Positions 1 through 5,241 of a stretch of DNA of 7,472 nt are shown here, piece by piece. The stretch's first letter is position 1, and each line of letters begins with the position of its first letter. The position numbers and the translations under genes were made by a program. Under the pieces are notes generated by a model that was not told the DNA's origin, did not search any database, and was given only the letters and a program-made list of their open reading frames with translations. The stretch spans positions 1 to 7,472 of the forward strand of contig CADDZH010000162.1 of the NCBI GenBank assembly GCA_902812455.1, in the 5' to 3' direction. The DNA comes from Chloroflexota bacterium (GTDB lineage: Bacteria; Chloroflexota; Ktedonobacteria; Ktedonobacterales; Ktedonobacteraceae).

Positions 1-7
1 GCTGTAA

Positions 8-25
8 ATCCGCTCCCGCCCTTAC
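8..25 (-). repeat. Fragment of the GTAGGGGCGGGAGCGG repeat, reverse orientation
   Basis: Read on the minus strand, this stretch (TAAGGGCGGGAGCGGAT) nearly matches the head of the repeat at 7371-7390 and 7446-7465. The core CGCTCCCGCC at 11-20 is an exact reverse complement of GGCGGGAGCG. It looks like the edge of an inverted copy of the same repeat family, cut by the window start or partly decayed. The match is short, so chance GC-rich similarity is possible. Confidence 0.4.
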
Positions 26-42
26 TAATGATTTGTTGTAGT

Positions 43-55
43 ATAGTATTACTAT
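43..55. promoter_or_regulatory. Palindromic operator-like site upstream of yqeY
   Basis: ATAGTA-T-TACTAT is a perfect 6-bp inverted repeat around one central base, 38 bases before the yqeY start codon. It overlaps TATAGT (42-47) and abuts TATCAT (53-58), both 5/6 matches to a -10 box, so a bound repressor could block polymerase. No well-spaced -35 box was found for either (TTGTTG at 33-38 is too close to TATCAT). AT-rich palindromes of this size are typical of dimeric winged-helix repressors, but no regulator can be named. Confidence 0.35.
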
Positions 56-92
56 CATGTATACCCAATAATATATAAGGAGACACAAACAT

Positions 93-572
93 ATGCCCAG
101 AGAACGACAACCCTTTCCCATTGAACAACAACTGCGCAAAGACATGCAGGAAGCCCAGCGTGCCCACGACCAGGTAAAACTCGATACCCTGCGTATGGCC
201 CTCGGCGCTATTCATAACCTTGAAGTCGCCCGCACCGACCGCAAGAATCCCGAATATGGCCAGCCCTTGACCGAAGCCGACACCTTGCGCGTCCTGGAGC
301 AAGAAGTCAAAAAGCGCCAGCAGGCCATCCCGCTCTACAAGCAGGGAGGTCGCCTCGACCTCGCAGAAAAAGAACAGCGCGAAATGGATATCCTGCAAGC
401 CTACTTGCAAGGCTCTCAACTCAGCGATGATGAAATTCGCGCCATCGTTGCGCACTTGATTGACGAACACGGCAAAGACTTCCGCAAAGTCATGCCTCTG
501 GCTGCCAGAGAAACAAAAGGCCGTGCTAGCGGCGCCCACGTCCAGCAGATCGTCAGAGAAATGACCCAATAA
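93..572 (+). CDS. yqeY: YqeY/GatB-like family protein
   Basis: This encodes a 159-residue cytosolic protein of the YqeY family, which resembles the C-terminal tRNA-binding part of the GatB amidotransferase subunit. The molecular role of stand-alone YqeY is not settled; a link to tRNA or tRNA-dependent amidation is inferred from GatB. Seen in the sequence: a helical N-terminal half with LRMALGAIHNLEVAR, the KKRQQAI and GGRLDLAEKEQREMDIL segments, the YLQGSQLSDDEI turn, and the end block GKDFRKVM followed by KGRASGAHVQQIV. These match the family order (K-R-Q, GR-DLA-E-E, YLP-like, GK-M, GRA-G). Length is normal for the family (about 150). The start is fixed by AAGGAGA at 77-83, nine bases before ATG. 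The gene ends in tandem stops TAA TGA. It appears monocistronic: a 300-base repeat-bearing gap follows. Confidence 0.9.
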   Translation: MPRERQPFPIEQQLRKDMQEAQRAHDQVKLDTLRMALGAIHNLEVARTDRKNPEYGQPLTEADTLRVLEQEVKKRQQAIPLYKQGGRLDLAEKEQREMDILQAYLQGSQLSDDEIRAIVAHLIDEHGKDFRKVMPLAARETKGRASGAHVQQIVREMTQ

Positions 573-704
573 TGACAACTCTCCATCTTTCCAGGTGAAC
601 CGTAGGTTCCCGATTGATCGTGGAACCCGATTGATCGCGCCCACTGCCGATTCATCGGCCCACTCTCGTCAATCACCCCAAAGAACAGAGGCCCAATAAT
701 GACA
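565..704. repeat. 13-bp direct repeats bracketing a palindromic insert
   Basis: CCCAATAATGACA occurs at 565-577, where it includes the yqeY stop codon, and again exactly at 692-704. The copies are 127 bases apart and enclose the palindrome cluster at 602-658. The arrangement looks like a target-site duplication around an inserted repeat element, or a duplicated gene end. No transposase lies between the copies, so any mover would have acted in trans. Confidence 0.5.
602..658. repeat. GTAGG-headed palindromic repeat cluster after yqeY
   Basis: A hairpin is formed by GGTTCC (605-610), CGAT (611-614), a two-base loop, ATCG (617-620), one bulged T and GGAACC (622-627), 30 bases after the yqeY stop. 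The core CCGATTGATCG repeats at 610-620 and 627-637, with a variant CCGATTCATCG at 647-657 inside the palindrome CCGATTCATCGG. The same head and core occur after cysS at 4466-4504 with a different outer stem. There is no T-run, so it is not a classical intrinsic terminator. The rest of the gap to 872 shows no gene; only a weak promoter candidate (TTGTCT 817-822, CGTATA 840-845, 17-base spacer) precedes the sigma gene. Confidence 0.65.
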
Positions 705-872
705 GAAGGAAACAGGGAAAACAGAGAAGTAAAGAATTAGTATAGGCTTAAGCAAATTTAGTTTCTGCTTAGAGTCGCCTACAGTAGAGTTTATAACTAG
801 AAAAATTCCTTGTAATTTGTCTATGAACAGGCTACCCTACGTATAGATGATACGAAAAGGAGTAGATGAGCT

Positions 873-1490
873 ATGCATTTGCAAGGAACAACTAAAGTAC
901 GGACAGTTGAGGTTGCCGATGGGCTTTTAGCAGAGCAAACCCTTAAGGGTGATCAGCATGCCTTTGAAAGCCTGGTTCAGCGATATAGTACCCCTCTTTT
1001 TAATTTCATATATCGTTTTTTGGGAGATTATGATCAGGCCTGTGATGTCTTGCAACACGTCTTTATCCAGTTACATACCTCGTTGCCTTCTTTGCGCACA
1101 GATAAACCCTTGAAAGCGTGGTTGTTCCAGGTAGCGCGCAATCGCTGCCTGGATGAATTGCGACGCAAGCACGCCGTCAACTTTTCAGAGCTAGAGTCAG
1201 CCAACGATGACGAGGAGCTCTCAGCTTTAGCTGCTATTCCCGATACCAGCCCTTTGCCAGAAGAGCTTGCTGAACGCAGTGACTTGCAGGATCACTTACA
1301 GCAAGCTATCGAGACGTTACCTTATAAGTTCCGCTCAGTCGTCCTCCTGCGCTATGCCGGCCAGCTCAGTTTCGCAGAGATTGGGCAAGCCCTGCATATG
1401 CCGGAAGCGACCGCCAAGACCTACTTCCAGCGATCCAAGCCCTTGCTGCGTGCCGCCCTGCTCGATCAAACACAATCATCTTCGCGCTGA
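873..1490 (+). CDS. RNA polymerase sigma factor, ECF (sigma-70) family
   Basis: A 205-residue alternative sigma factor that would direct RNA polymerase to a small set of promoters. Region 2 spans about residues 28-100: AFESLVQRYSTPLFNFIYRFLGD, the DQACDVLQHVFIQLH polymerase-binding part, and WLFQVARNRCLDELRRK, the -10 melting and recognition part. A variable acidic linker (about 105-140, with SANDDEELSAL) follows. Region 4 covers about 143-198, with ETLPYKFRSVVLLRY and the helix-turn-helix LSFAEIGQALHMPEATAKTYFQRSK that would read the -35 element. There is no region 1.1 or 3, and the length is normal for an ECF factor. AAAAGGAG at 855-862 lies ten bases before the ATG and fixes the start. The next small gene begins 89 bases on and is the likely co-transcribed partner. 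The signal it answers cannot be told from this sequence. Confidence 0.9.
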   Translation: MHLQGTTKVRTVEVADGLLAEQTLKGDQHAFESLVQRYSTPLFNFIYRFLGDYDQACDVLQHVFIQLHTSLPSLRTDKPLKAWLFQVARNRCLDELRRKHAVNFSELESANDDEELSALAAIPDTSPLPEELAERSDLQDHLQQAIETLPYKFRSVVLLRYAGQLSFAEIGQALHMPEATAKTYFQRSKPLLRAALLDQTQSSSR

Positions 1491-1579
1491 AAAAGCCCAT
1501 AGATAGTGAAACTGTTCTCTTTTCCGATTCGTGCTAACAGCAAGAAGAAAAGTACGTATTGGAAACGAGGTAGCAAGCG

Positions 1580-1837
1580 ATGCGGAACGCAGAAGAGAGC
1601 CTGTTTTTTGCGGATGGTTATGTCCCTTATGATGTTGCAGAAGATGATATTGATCGGCTCTTCAGCCAGTTGCAACCTGTAAAGCCTCCACCAGCTCTTA
1701 TCGCCCGTATTCTAGCACAAGCCAGAGCCCAGGATCCCTTTAAGTCCCCGCTCATTAAGCCTCCTCTAGCATGGGAGAATCTCGACTACAATTTTACGCC
1801 AGGCAAAAAAGGCAAATTCCGCTCCCTGTATTTATAA
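1580..1837 (+). CDS. Small protein after the sigma factor, possible anti-sigma partner (soluble part)
   Basis: An 85-residue protein of no recognised family. It starts at ATG 1580 with GAGG (1567-1570) nine bases upstream. The N-terminal part is acidic (DVAEDDIDRLFSQL), followed by VKPPPALIARILAQARAQ, a proline then amphipathic-helix pattern often seen in the cytosolic end of small sigma partners, and a basic end (PGKKGKFRS). Position directly behind an ECF sigma gene suggests an anti-sigma or accessory role; that is inference, as no zinc-binding HxxxCxxC motif is present. The TAA at 1835-1837 closes it, but the same frame stays open for 48 more codons and encodes a hydrophobic helix, so the 85-residue product may be a truncated form of a membrane protein of about 134 residues. 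Confidence 0.6.
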   Translation: MRNAEESLFFADGYVPYDVAEDDIDRLFSQLQPVKPPPALIARILAQARAQDPFKSPLIKPPLAWENLDYNFTPGKKGKFRSLYL

Positions 1838-1984
1838 GAGCCTGGGCTGAGTAAACTGTCGCTCTATAACAAAAATGCTTATTTTGTTCTCTTCGCTGGT
1901 GCCCTTGCGTGCCTATTGACACCGCTCATCCTGCCTCTTACTATATTATCTGGAAAACCCGTTCTTGTAAGTGGTGATGCGTAG
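1838..1984 (+). pseudogene. In-frame continuation of the sigma-partner gene, with a transmembrane helix, beyond a TAA codon
   Basis: After the TAA at 1835-1837 the same frame reads 48 codons without a stop until TAG at 1982-1984. It gives a short polar stretch (EPGLSKLSLYNKN), then about 24 hydrophobic residues (AYFVLFAGALACLL, then TPLILPLTIL), then SGKPVLVSGDA. A clean membrane span in exactly the upstream frame is hard to explain by chance and suggests that the ancestral protein was a single-pass membrane partner of the sigma factor, cut by one nonsense change, by a sequencing error, or bypassed by readthrough. No start codon with a ribosome site is seen for separate translation of this part. 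Confidence 0.6.
1916..1944 (+). promoter_or_regulatory. Probable sigma-70 type promoter for cysS
   Basis: TTGACA (1916-1921, perfect -35) is followed after 17 bases by TACTAT (1939-1944, 4/6 match to the -10). Alternative -10 boxes such as TATTAT at 1944-1949 lie at poorer spacing. Transcription would start near 1951 and give a leader of about 110 bases before the cysS ATG, containing the hairpin at 2006-2026. The promoter lies inside the interrupted tail of the preceding gene. Confidence 0.5.
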
Positions 1985-2005
1985 AGTGCGAATTTATTGG
2001 CACGT

Positions 2006-2029
2006 TGGCCTCCCTTGTGGGGGCCAGGC
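2006..2029 (+). repeat. TGGCCTCCCTTGTGG hairpin repeat in the cysS leader
   Basis: The arms TGGCCTCC (2006-2013) and GGGGGCCA (2019-2026) pair over eight positions (one T-G wobble) around the loop CTTGT. The 24-base unit through CAGGC recurs exactly at 5269-5292 and with changes at 5317-5341, before the MFS gene. Here it ends 36 bases before the cysS start codon. It may be a dispersed repeat or a leader element; there is no T-run after it. Confidence 0.7.
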
Positions 2030-2061
2030 GTATTCATATCAAAAGGTCAACCGTTGCCACC

Positions 2062-4461
2062 ATGAGAATCTATAACACCCTGACTCGACGCATAGAAGAG
2101 ATCGTGCCCATAGAGCCTGGCACCATCAAAATGTATTCATGCGGCCCCACCGTCTACCGCTATATCCATATTGGCAATCTGCGCACGTTCACCATGGCCG
2201 ACTGGCTGCGCCGTGTGTTCGAATATCGTGGCTTGCGCGTGCTGCATGTCAAAAATATTACCGATGTTGGTCATATGCGCCAGGAAGTCCTTGATCGTGG
2301 CGAGGATAAAATGCTGGCCCAGGCGCGCAAAGAGGGCAAAACGTCCCGGCAGATCGCCGACTACTATACCGAGGCCTTTCACCGCGATGAAGCAAAACTC
2401 AACATCCTGCCCGCCCATATCTTCCCGCGCGCCACCGATCACATCCAGGAAATGATCGCCATCATTGAGGGCCTGCTGGCAAAAGGCATTGCCTACGAAA
2501 TCAATGGCTACGTCTACTATGACGTAAAGCGCTTCCCCGGCTACGGCAAGCTTTCCGGCAACTTGCTCGAGAACATGCTGGCAGGCGTCCACGAGGGTAT
2601 TGACACAGATCGCCATAACCCGGAAGATTTTCCCCTCTGGAAGCCAGCCGAACCTGGGCGCGAAATGGCCTGGGAGAGTCCCTGGAGCCTTGGTTTCCCC
2701 GGCTGGCATATCGAATGCAGCGCCATGTCCATGAAATACCTCGGCGAGCACTTCGACTTGCACACCGGCGGCGTCGATAATATCTTCCCCCACCATGAAG
2801 ATGAGATCGCCCAGAGTGAGGGCTATACCGGCAAAACCTTTGTCAACTACTGGGTTCATGCCCAGCACCTGCTCGCTGATGGTCAGAAGATGGCCAAATC
2901 TACCGGCAATGCCTACACCTGCTCCGAAATCGAGGTTCGCGGCTTCGATCCCATGTCCCTGCGCTACTTCTATACCACTGCCCTCTATCGCAGCCGTTTG
3001 AACTTCACCTTCCGTGCCCTGCAAGCCGCCCAGACCTCCCTCGAGCGCTTGCGCGATTGCGCCTACCAGCTCTTTACCCAGGCCGATCAACAACTCGCTC
3101 TTTCTGGTGAACCTCTCGAGGCAAACCCCTGGCGCGAGCGCTTCCTGGCAGAGGTCGAAAATGACCTCAATATGCCCCGCGCCATGGCCGTCGTCTGGGA
3201 CATGCTCCACTCTCATGACCAGGATCCGACAACCACTCTGCGCCTGCTGCTGGATTTTGACCGCATCCTCGGCTTTGACCTCAAAAACTACCTGCAAAGC
3301 GATCGCCCCCGGCAAAAAACCGACCCACAGGCCTACCTGGCAGCCGTTCCATCTACTGTGGCCTCCCAGGTGCTCACCCGCGATGAGTTGCGCCAGCACC
3401 ATGCATATGCAGAAGCCGACGAACTGCGCAACGAACTCAATGCCGAGGGCTACCAGGTCAGGGATACGGCGCGTGGCTCGCTTGTCCTTCCGCGCCGTCC
3501 AGAGGACGAATTTACCATCATCTCCAGTTCGTCCGATGTTCCTGATAACAGCCACCTGCCCGATCTCTATGAGTTTTCTATCAACCTGCTGGCCCACAAC
3601 AGCCGTGAAGACCTGGAGCGCTGCATCCAGAGCATTTGCCGGCATAGCGATCGCTGCCAGCTCGAGCTGGTTATCGTCGATAACGGCTCTACTGACGATA
3701 CCCTGAGCTATCTGCAGGAACTGGCGCGTAATAATAATCTGCTGGGAGAGCAGGGGCAGCCTCTCGGCTTGCAGGTCATCTTCGCCGATCATAACATGGG
3801 CTTTGCCGCCGGACGCAATGCCACCATGCGCGCCAGTCGTGGGCGCTACATCGTCCTGATGGATACCTCTATCGAGGTCAAGGGAGATATCTGGCAGCCA
3901 ATAGAAACTGCGCTTGCCGATCCTCATACCGGCCTTGTTGGCCCCTATGGACTGGTAACCACTGACCTGCGCGAATTTTACGAATCGGCCGGCCCGGATG
4001 TCGATGCCATCGAGGGCTACCTCATGGCCTTCCGCCGGAGCCTGCTGCCCGAAGTTGGCTGGATCGACGAAAAGTTCCGTTTTTACCGCCTGGTGGATAT
4101 CTACTTCAGCTTCTTCTTCAAGACATCGGGCTACCGCGTGCTTGCCCTTCCCGAACTGGCGCAACTCCTGGAAAAGCACCCGCACCGCGAGTGGTATAGC
4201 CTGAGCGAGGAAGAGCGCGCCACCAGAAGCAAGAAGAACTATGATATCTTTCGCGCTCGCTGGCATCACGGCCAGAGCCTGCTGGTAGCCAACTACAACC
4301 CTGAACATCACTGGTATGGTCACGACCATCCCTACCATCTCGAAGGCACGCATACCCACTCGCCCGGGGAATTACCTCCCGCCGGCACCATGCACACCCA
4401 TACCCACCAGCACTGGCCCGATCACTCCCACGAGCACCCCCACTATCACTCCCGCATGTAA
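2062..4461 (+). CDS. cysS: Cysteinyl-tRNA synthetase fused to a family 2 glycosyltransferase with a His-rich tail
   Basis: A 799-residue fusion. Residues 1 to about 480 are a full CysRS, which loads cysteine onto tRNA-Cys: CGPTVY with zinc ligand C27, HIGN (36-39), GWHIECSAMS (ligand C219), FPHHEDEIAQSE (ligands H244 and E248), KMAKS (276-280, KMSKS variant), and a helical anticodon-binding end. C219 to H244 spacing equals that of E. coli CysRS. Residues about 503-735 are a GT2 nucleotide-sugar transferase: NLLAHNSREDLERCI, VDNGSTDDT (539-547), NMGFAAGRN (578-586), MDTS (600-603) where DxD is usual, and EGYLMAFRRSLL with DEKFRFY. Residues 749-799 hold 16 histidines. CysRS alone is about 460 residues, so the tail is extra. 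The start at ATG 2062 is chosen because MRIYNTLTRR matches the family N-terminus; the frame opens at TTG 2005, but those 19 residues are repeat-encoded. The ribosome site is weak (AAAAGG, 2041-2046). The acceptor of the GT2 part is unknown. Confidence 0.88.
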   Translation: MRIYNTLTRRIEEIVPIEPGTIKMYSCGPTVYRYIHIGNLRTFTMADWLRRVFEYRGLRVLHVKNITDVGHMRQEVLDRGEDKMLAQARKEGKTSRQIADYYTEAFHRDEAKLNILPAHIFPRATDHIQEMIAIIEGLLAKGIAYEINGYVYYDVKRFPGYGKLSGNLLENMLAGVHEGIDTDRHNPEDFPLWKPAEPGREMAWESPWSLGFPGWHIECSAMSMKYLGEHFDLHTGGVDNIFPHHEDEIAQSEGYTGKTFVNYWVHAQHLLADGQKMAKSTGNAYTCSEIEVRGFDPMSLRYFYTTALYRSRLNFTFRALQAAQTSLERLRDCAYQLFTQADQQLALSGEPLEANPWRERFLAEVENDLNMPRAMAVVWDMLHSHDQDPTTTLRLLLDFDRILGFDLKNYLQSDRPRQKTDPQAYLAAVPSTVASQVLTRDELRQHHAYAEADELRNELNAEGYQVRDTARGSLVLPRRPEDEFTIISSSSDVPDNSHLPDLYEFSINLLAHNSREDLERCIQSICRHSDRCQLELVIVDNGSTDDTLSYLQELARNNNLLGEQGQPLGLQVIFADHNMGFAAGRNATMRASRGRYIVLMDTSIEVKGDIWQPIETALADPHTGLVGPYGLVTTDLREFYESAGPDVDAIEGYLMAFRRSLLPEVGWIDEKFRFYRLVDIYFSFFFKTSGYRVLALPELAQLLEKHPHREWYSLSEEERATRSKKNYDIFRARWHHGQSLLVANYNPEHHWYGHDHPYHLEGTHTHSPGELPPAGTMHTHTHQHWPDHSHEHPHYHSRM

Positions 4462-4465
4462 GTTC

Positions 4466-4504
4466 GTAGGGGCCCGATTTATCGCGCCCCTCACCGATTT
4501 ATCG
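4466..4504. repeat. GTAGG-headed palindromic repeat directly after cysS
   Basis: Four bases after the cysS stop begins GTAGG, then GGGGC (4469-4473), an unpaired C, CGAT (4475-4478), TT, ATCG (4481-4484), an unpaired C and GCCCC (4486-4490): a near-perfect hairpin. The core CCGATTTATCG is at 4474-4484 and repeats at 4494-4504. It is the same family as 602-658, with GGGGC/GCCCC replacing GGTTCC/GGAACC in the outer stem. No T-run follows, so termination is unproven. Bases 4505-4550 show nothing further. Confidence 0.7.
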
Positions 4505-4550
4505 CCCATCAATGAATTTTACCATTCAAGATCGGCACAAGTGGTGTGGG

Positions 4551-4645
4551 ACATGTCATGTTGAGCGAAGCGAAACATCCGATGCCCATCGAGCGAGATC
4601 CTTCGCGGAGTTTCCCCTGAGCGAGTGCAGCCCAGCCCTGAGCGC
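4551..4645. repeat. Dispersed-repeat-like sequence (TGAGCGAAGCGAA ... GAGATCCTTCGC)
   Basis: CATGTCATGTTGAGCGAAGC (4552-4571) followed by GAGATCCTTCGC (4595-4606) and CCTGAGCG resembles a short intergenic repeat that I recall from Chloroflexota and some other genomes, usually of the form TGTCATGCTGAGCGAAGCGA to GATCCTTCGC. No reading frame here looks real. The palindrome GACATGTC lies at its left edge (4550-4557). Family assignment is from memory. Bases 4646-4774 hold no feature that I can support. Confidence 0.45.
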
Positions 4646-4791
4646 GTGAACCGATCGACGGAAAAGTAATACCAAAAATAATACTTGGGCCTTCGTCTTA
4701 ATAGTGGCAGTTTCTGATTCAGGAATTATCTCTGTAGTGTGTTGATAGTAGACAAAGTACAGAAGAAGCACAAAGTGAAAGGAACAAGCAC

Positions 4792-4965
4792 ATGTCTCAA
4801 CAGAACCCCAGCGCACATATCGGGGCGAATGGCCCGATTTATGATGAAACGTGCGCTGTTTGCAGGCTCACCCAAAAAAATAAACCGCCATCAGAAAGAG
4901 TAGCCTGCTTTGTTTGTAGGTTCAAATACCGGCTCAAACACATAGGCTCAAGAAGAGTATCCTGA
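4792..4965 (+). CDS. Possible 57-residue protein with two CxxC pairs
   Basis: A short frame with a good ribosome site (GAAAGGAA at 4777-4784, seven bases before ATG). It reads MSQQNPSAHIGANG, then C21-A-V-C24, a 14-residue spacer, C39-F-V-C42, and a basic end (RFKYRLKHIGSRRVS). Four cysteines in two CxxC pairs could bind one zinc ion, as in zinc-ribbon microproteins; the basic tail would suit nucleic-acid binding. I do not recognise a family. Against it, codons 14-17 cover GGCCCGATTTAT (4831-4842), 12 bases shared exactly with the repeat after cysS (4471-4482), so part of this frame may be repeat-derived. No clear promoter is seen upstream. Confidence 0.4.
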   Translation: MSQQNPSAHIGANGPIYDETCAVCRLTQKNKPPSERVACFVCRFKYRLKHIGSRRVS

Positions 4966-5013
4966 GATACGCTTTCTTTCCTCCTTTGACACCATGAATG
5001 GAATGGCCTGACA

Positions 5014-5097
5014 GGGCAACCGCAAGGATTGCCCCTACCATATATGCATTGGGCTGCGAAGCCGTATCATGGTAGGGGGCAGGGCTTGTCTTGCCCC
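5014..5097. repeat. Pair of facing GTAGGGGC palindromic repeats
   Basis: The left unit is a hairpin: GGGCAACC (5014-5021), loop GCAA of GNRA type, GG, a bulged A and TTGCCC (5029-5034), then CCTACCAT. Read on the minus strand it starts GTAGGGGCAATCC. The right unit starts ATGGTAGGGGGCA (5069-5081) and closes with TGCCCC (5092-5097) over a ten-base loop. TGCCCCTACCAT (5030-5041) and ATGGTAGGGGGCA are inverted copies of each other (one extra G), so the two units face each other across 27 bases. The left hairpin follows the small CxxC frame by 48 bases. Bases 5098-5183 hold no gene that I can support. Confidence 0.6.
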
Positions 5098-5183
5098 TTC
5101 GGGCGCCGTGCGCCTCCCCATCGCTCTTCGCTCACTCACCCCAACAAACCTACCCCTTGTAAAATGCAACTGGCTCCCCCGCC

Positions 5184-5213
5184 TTGCAAATCAAGCAAGC
5201 CGTGCGACATACT
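5184..5213 (+). promoter_or_regulatory. Possible promoter for the MFS gene
   Basis: TTGCAA (5184-5189, 4/6 to the -35) is followed after 18 bases by CATACT (5208-5213, 4/6 to the -10). Transcription would start near 5220 and give a leader of about 140 bases containing both 48-base repeat units. The boxes are weak and the call rests on position. Confidence 0.3.
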
Positions 5214-5241
5214 ATCAGTAATAAGGTTAAATAAAGTATTG

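Noticed and set aside
825..845. ECF-type autoregulated promoter (GAAC at 825-828, CGTATA at 840-845)
   Set aside because: The spacer is only 11 bases, too short for the usual ECF promoter spacing of about 16.
2005..2061. Extended cysS start at TTG 2005
   Set aside because: The extra 19 residues translate the hairpin repeat, and the family N-terminus MRIYNTL starts at 2062.
2053..2065. Kozak-like GCCACCATG at the cysS start
   Set aside because: Chance resemblance; the genes around it have bacterial ribosome sites and no eukaryotic features.
2137..4359. 740-codon open frame on the minus strand opposite cysS
   Set aside because: It is an antisense shadow of the strongly biased codons of the CysS-GT2 gene; its translation shows no family pattern, and the plus-strand frame has all CysRS motifs.
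4469..4490. Intrinsic terminator after cysS
   Set aside because: The stem is good but no T-run follows; the same holds for the hairpins at 605-627 and 5014-5034, so they are listed as repeats.
4556..4816. 86-codon minus-strand frame with hydrophobic residues
   Set aside because: No ribosome site before its start, and it runs through the dispersed-repeat-like sequence and the start of the CxxC frame.
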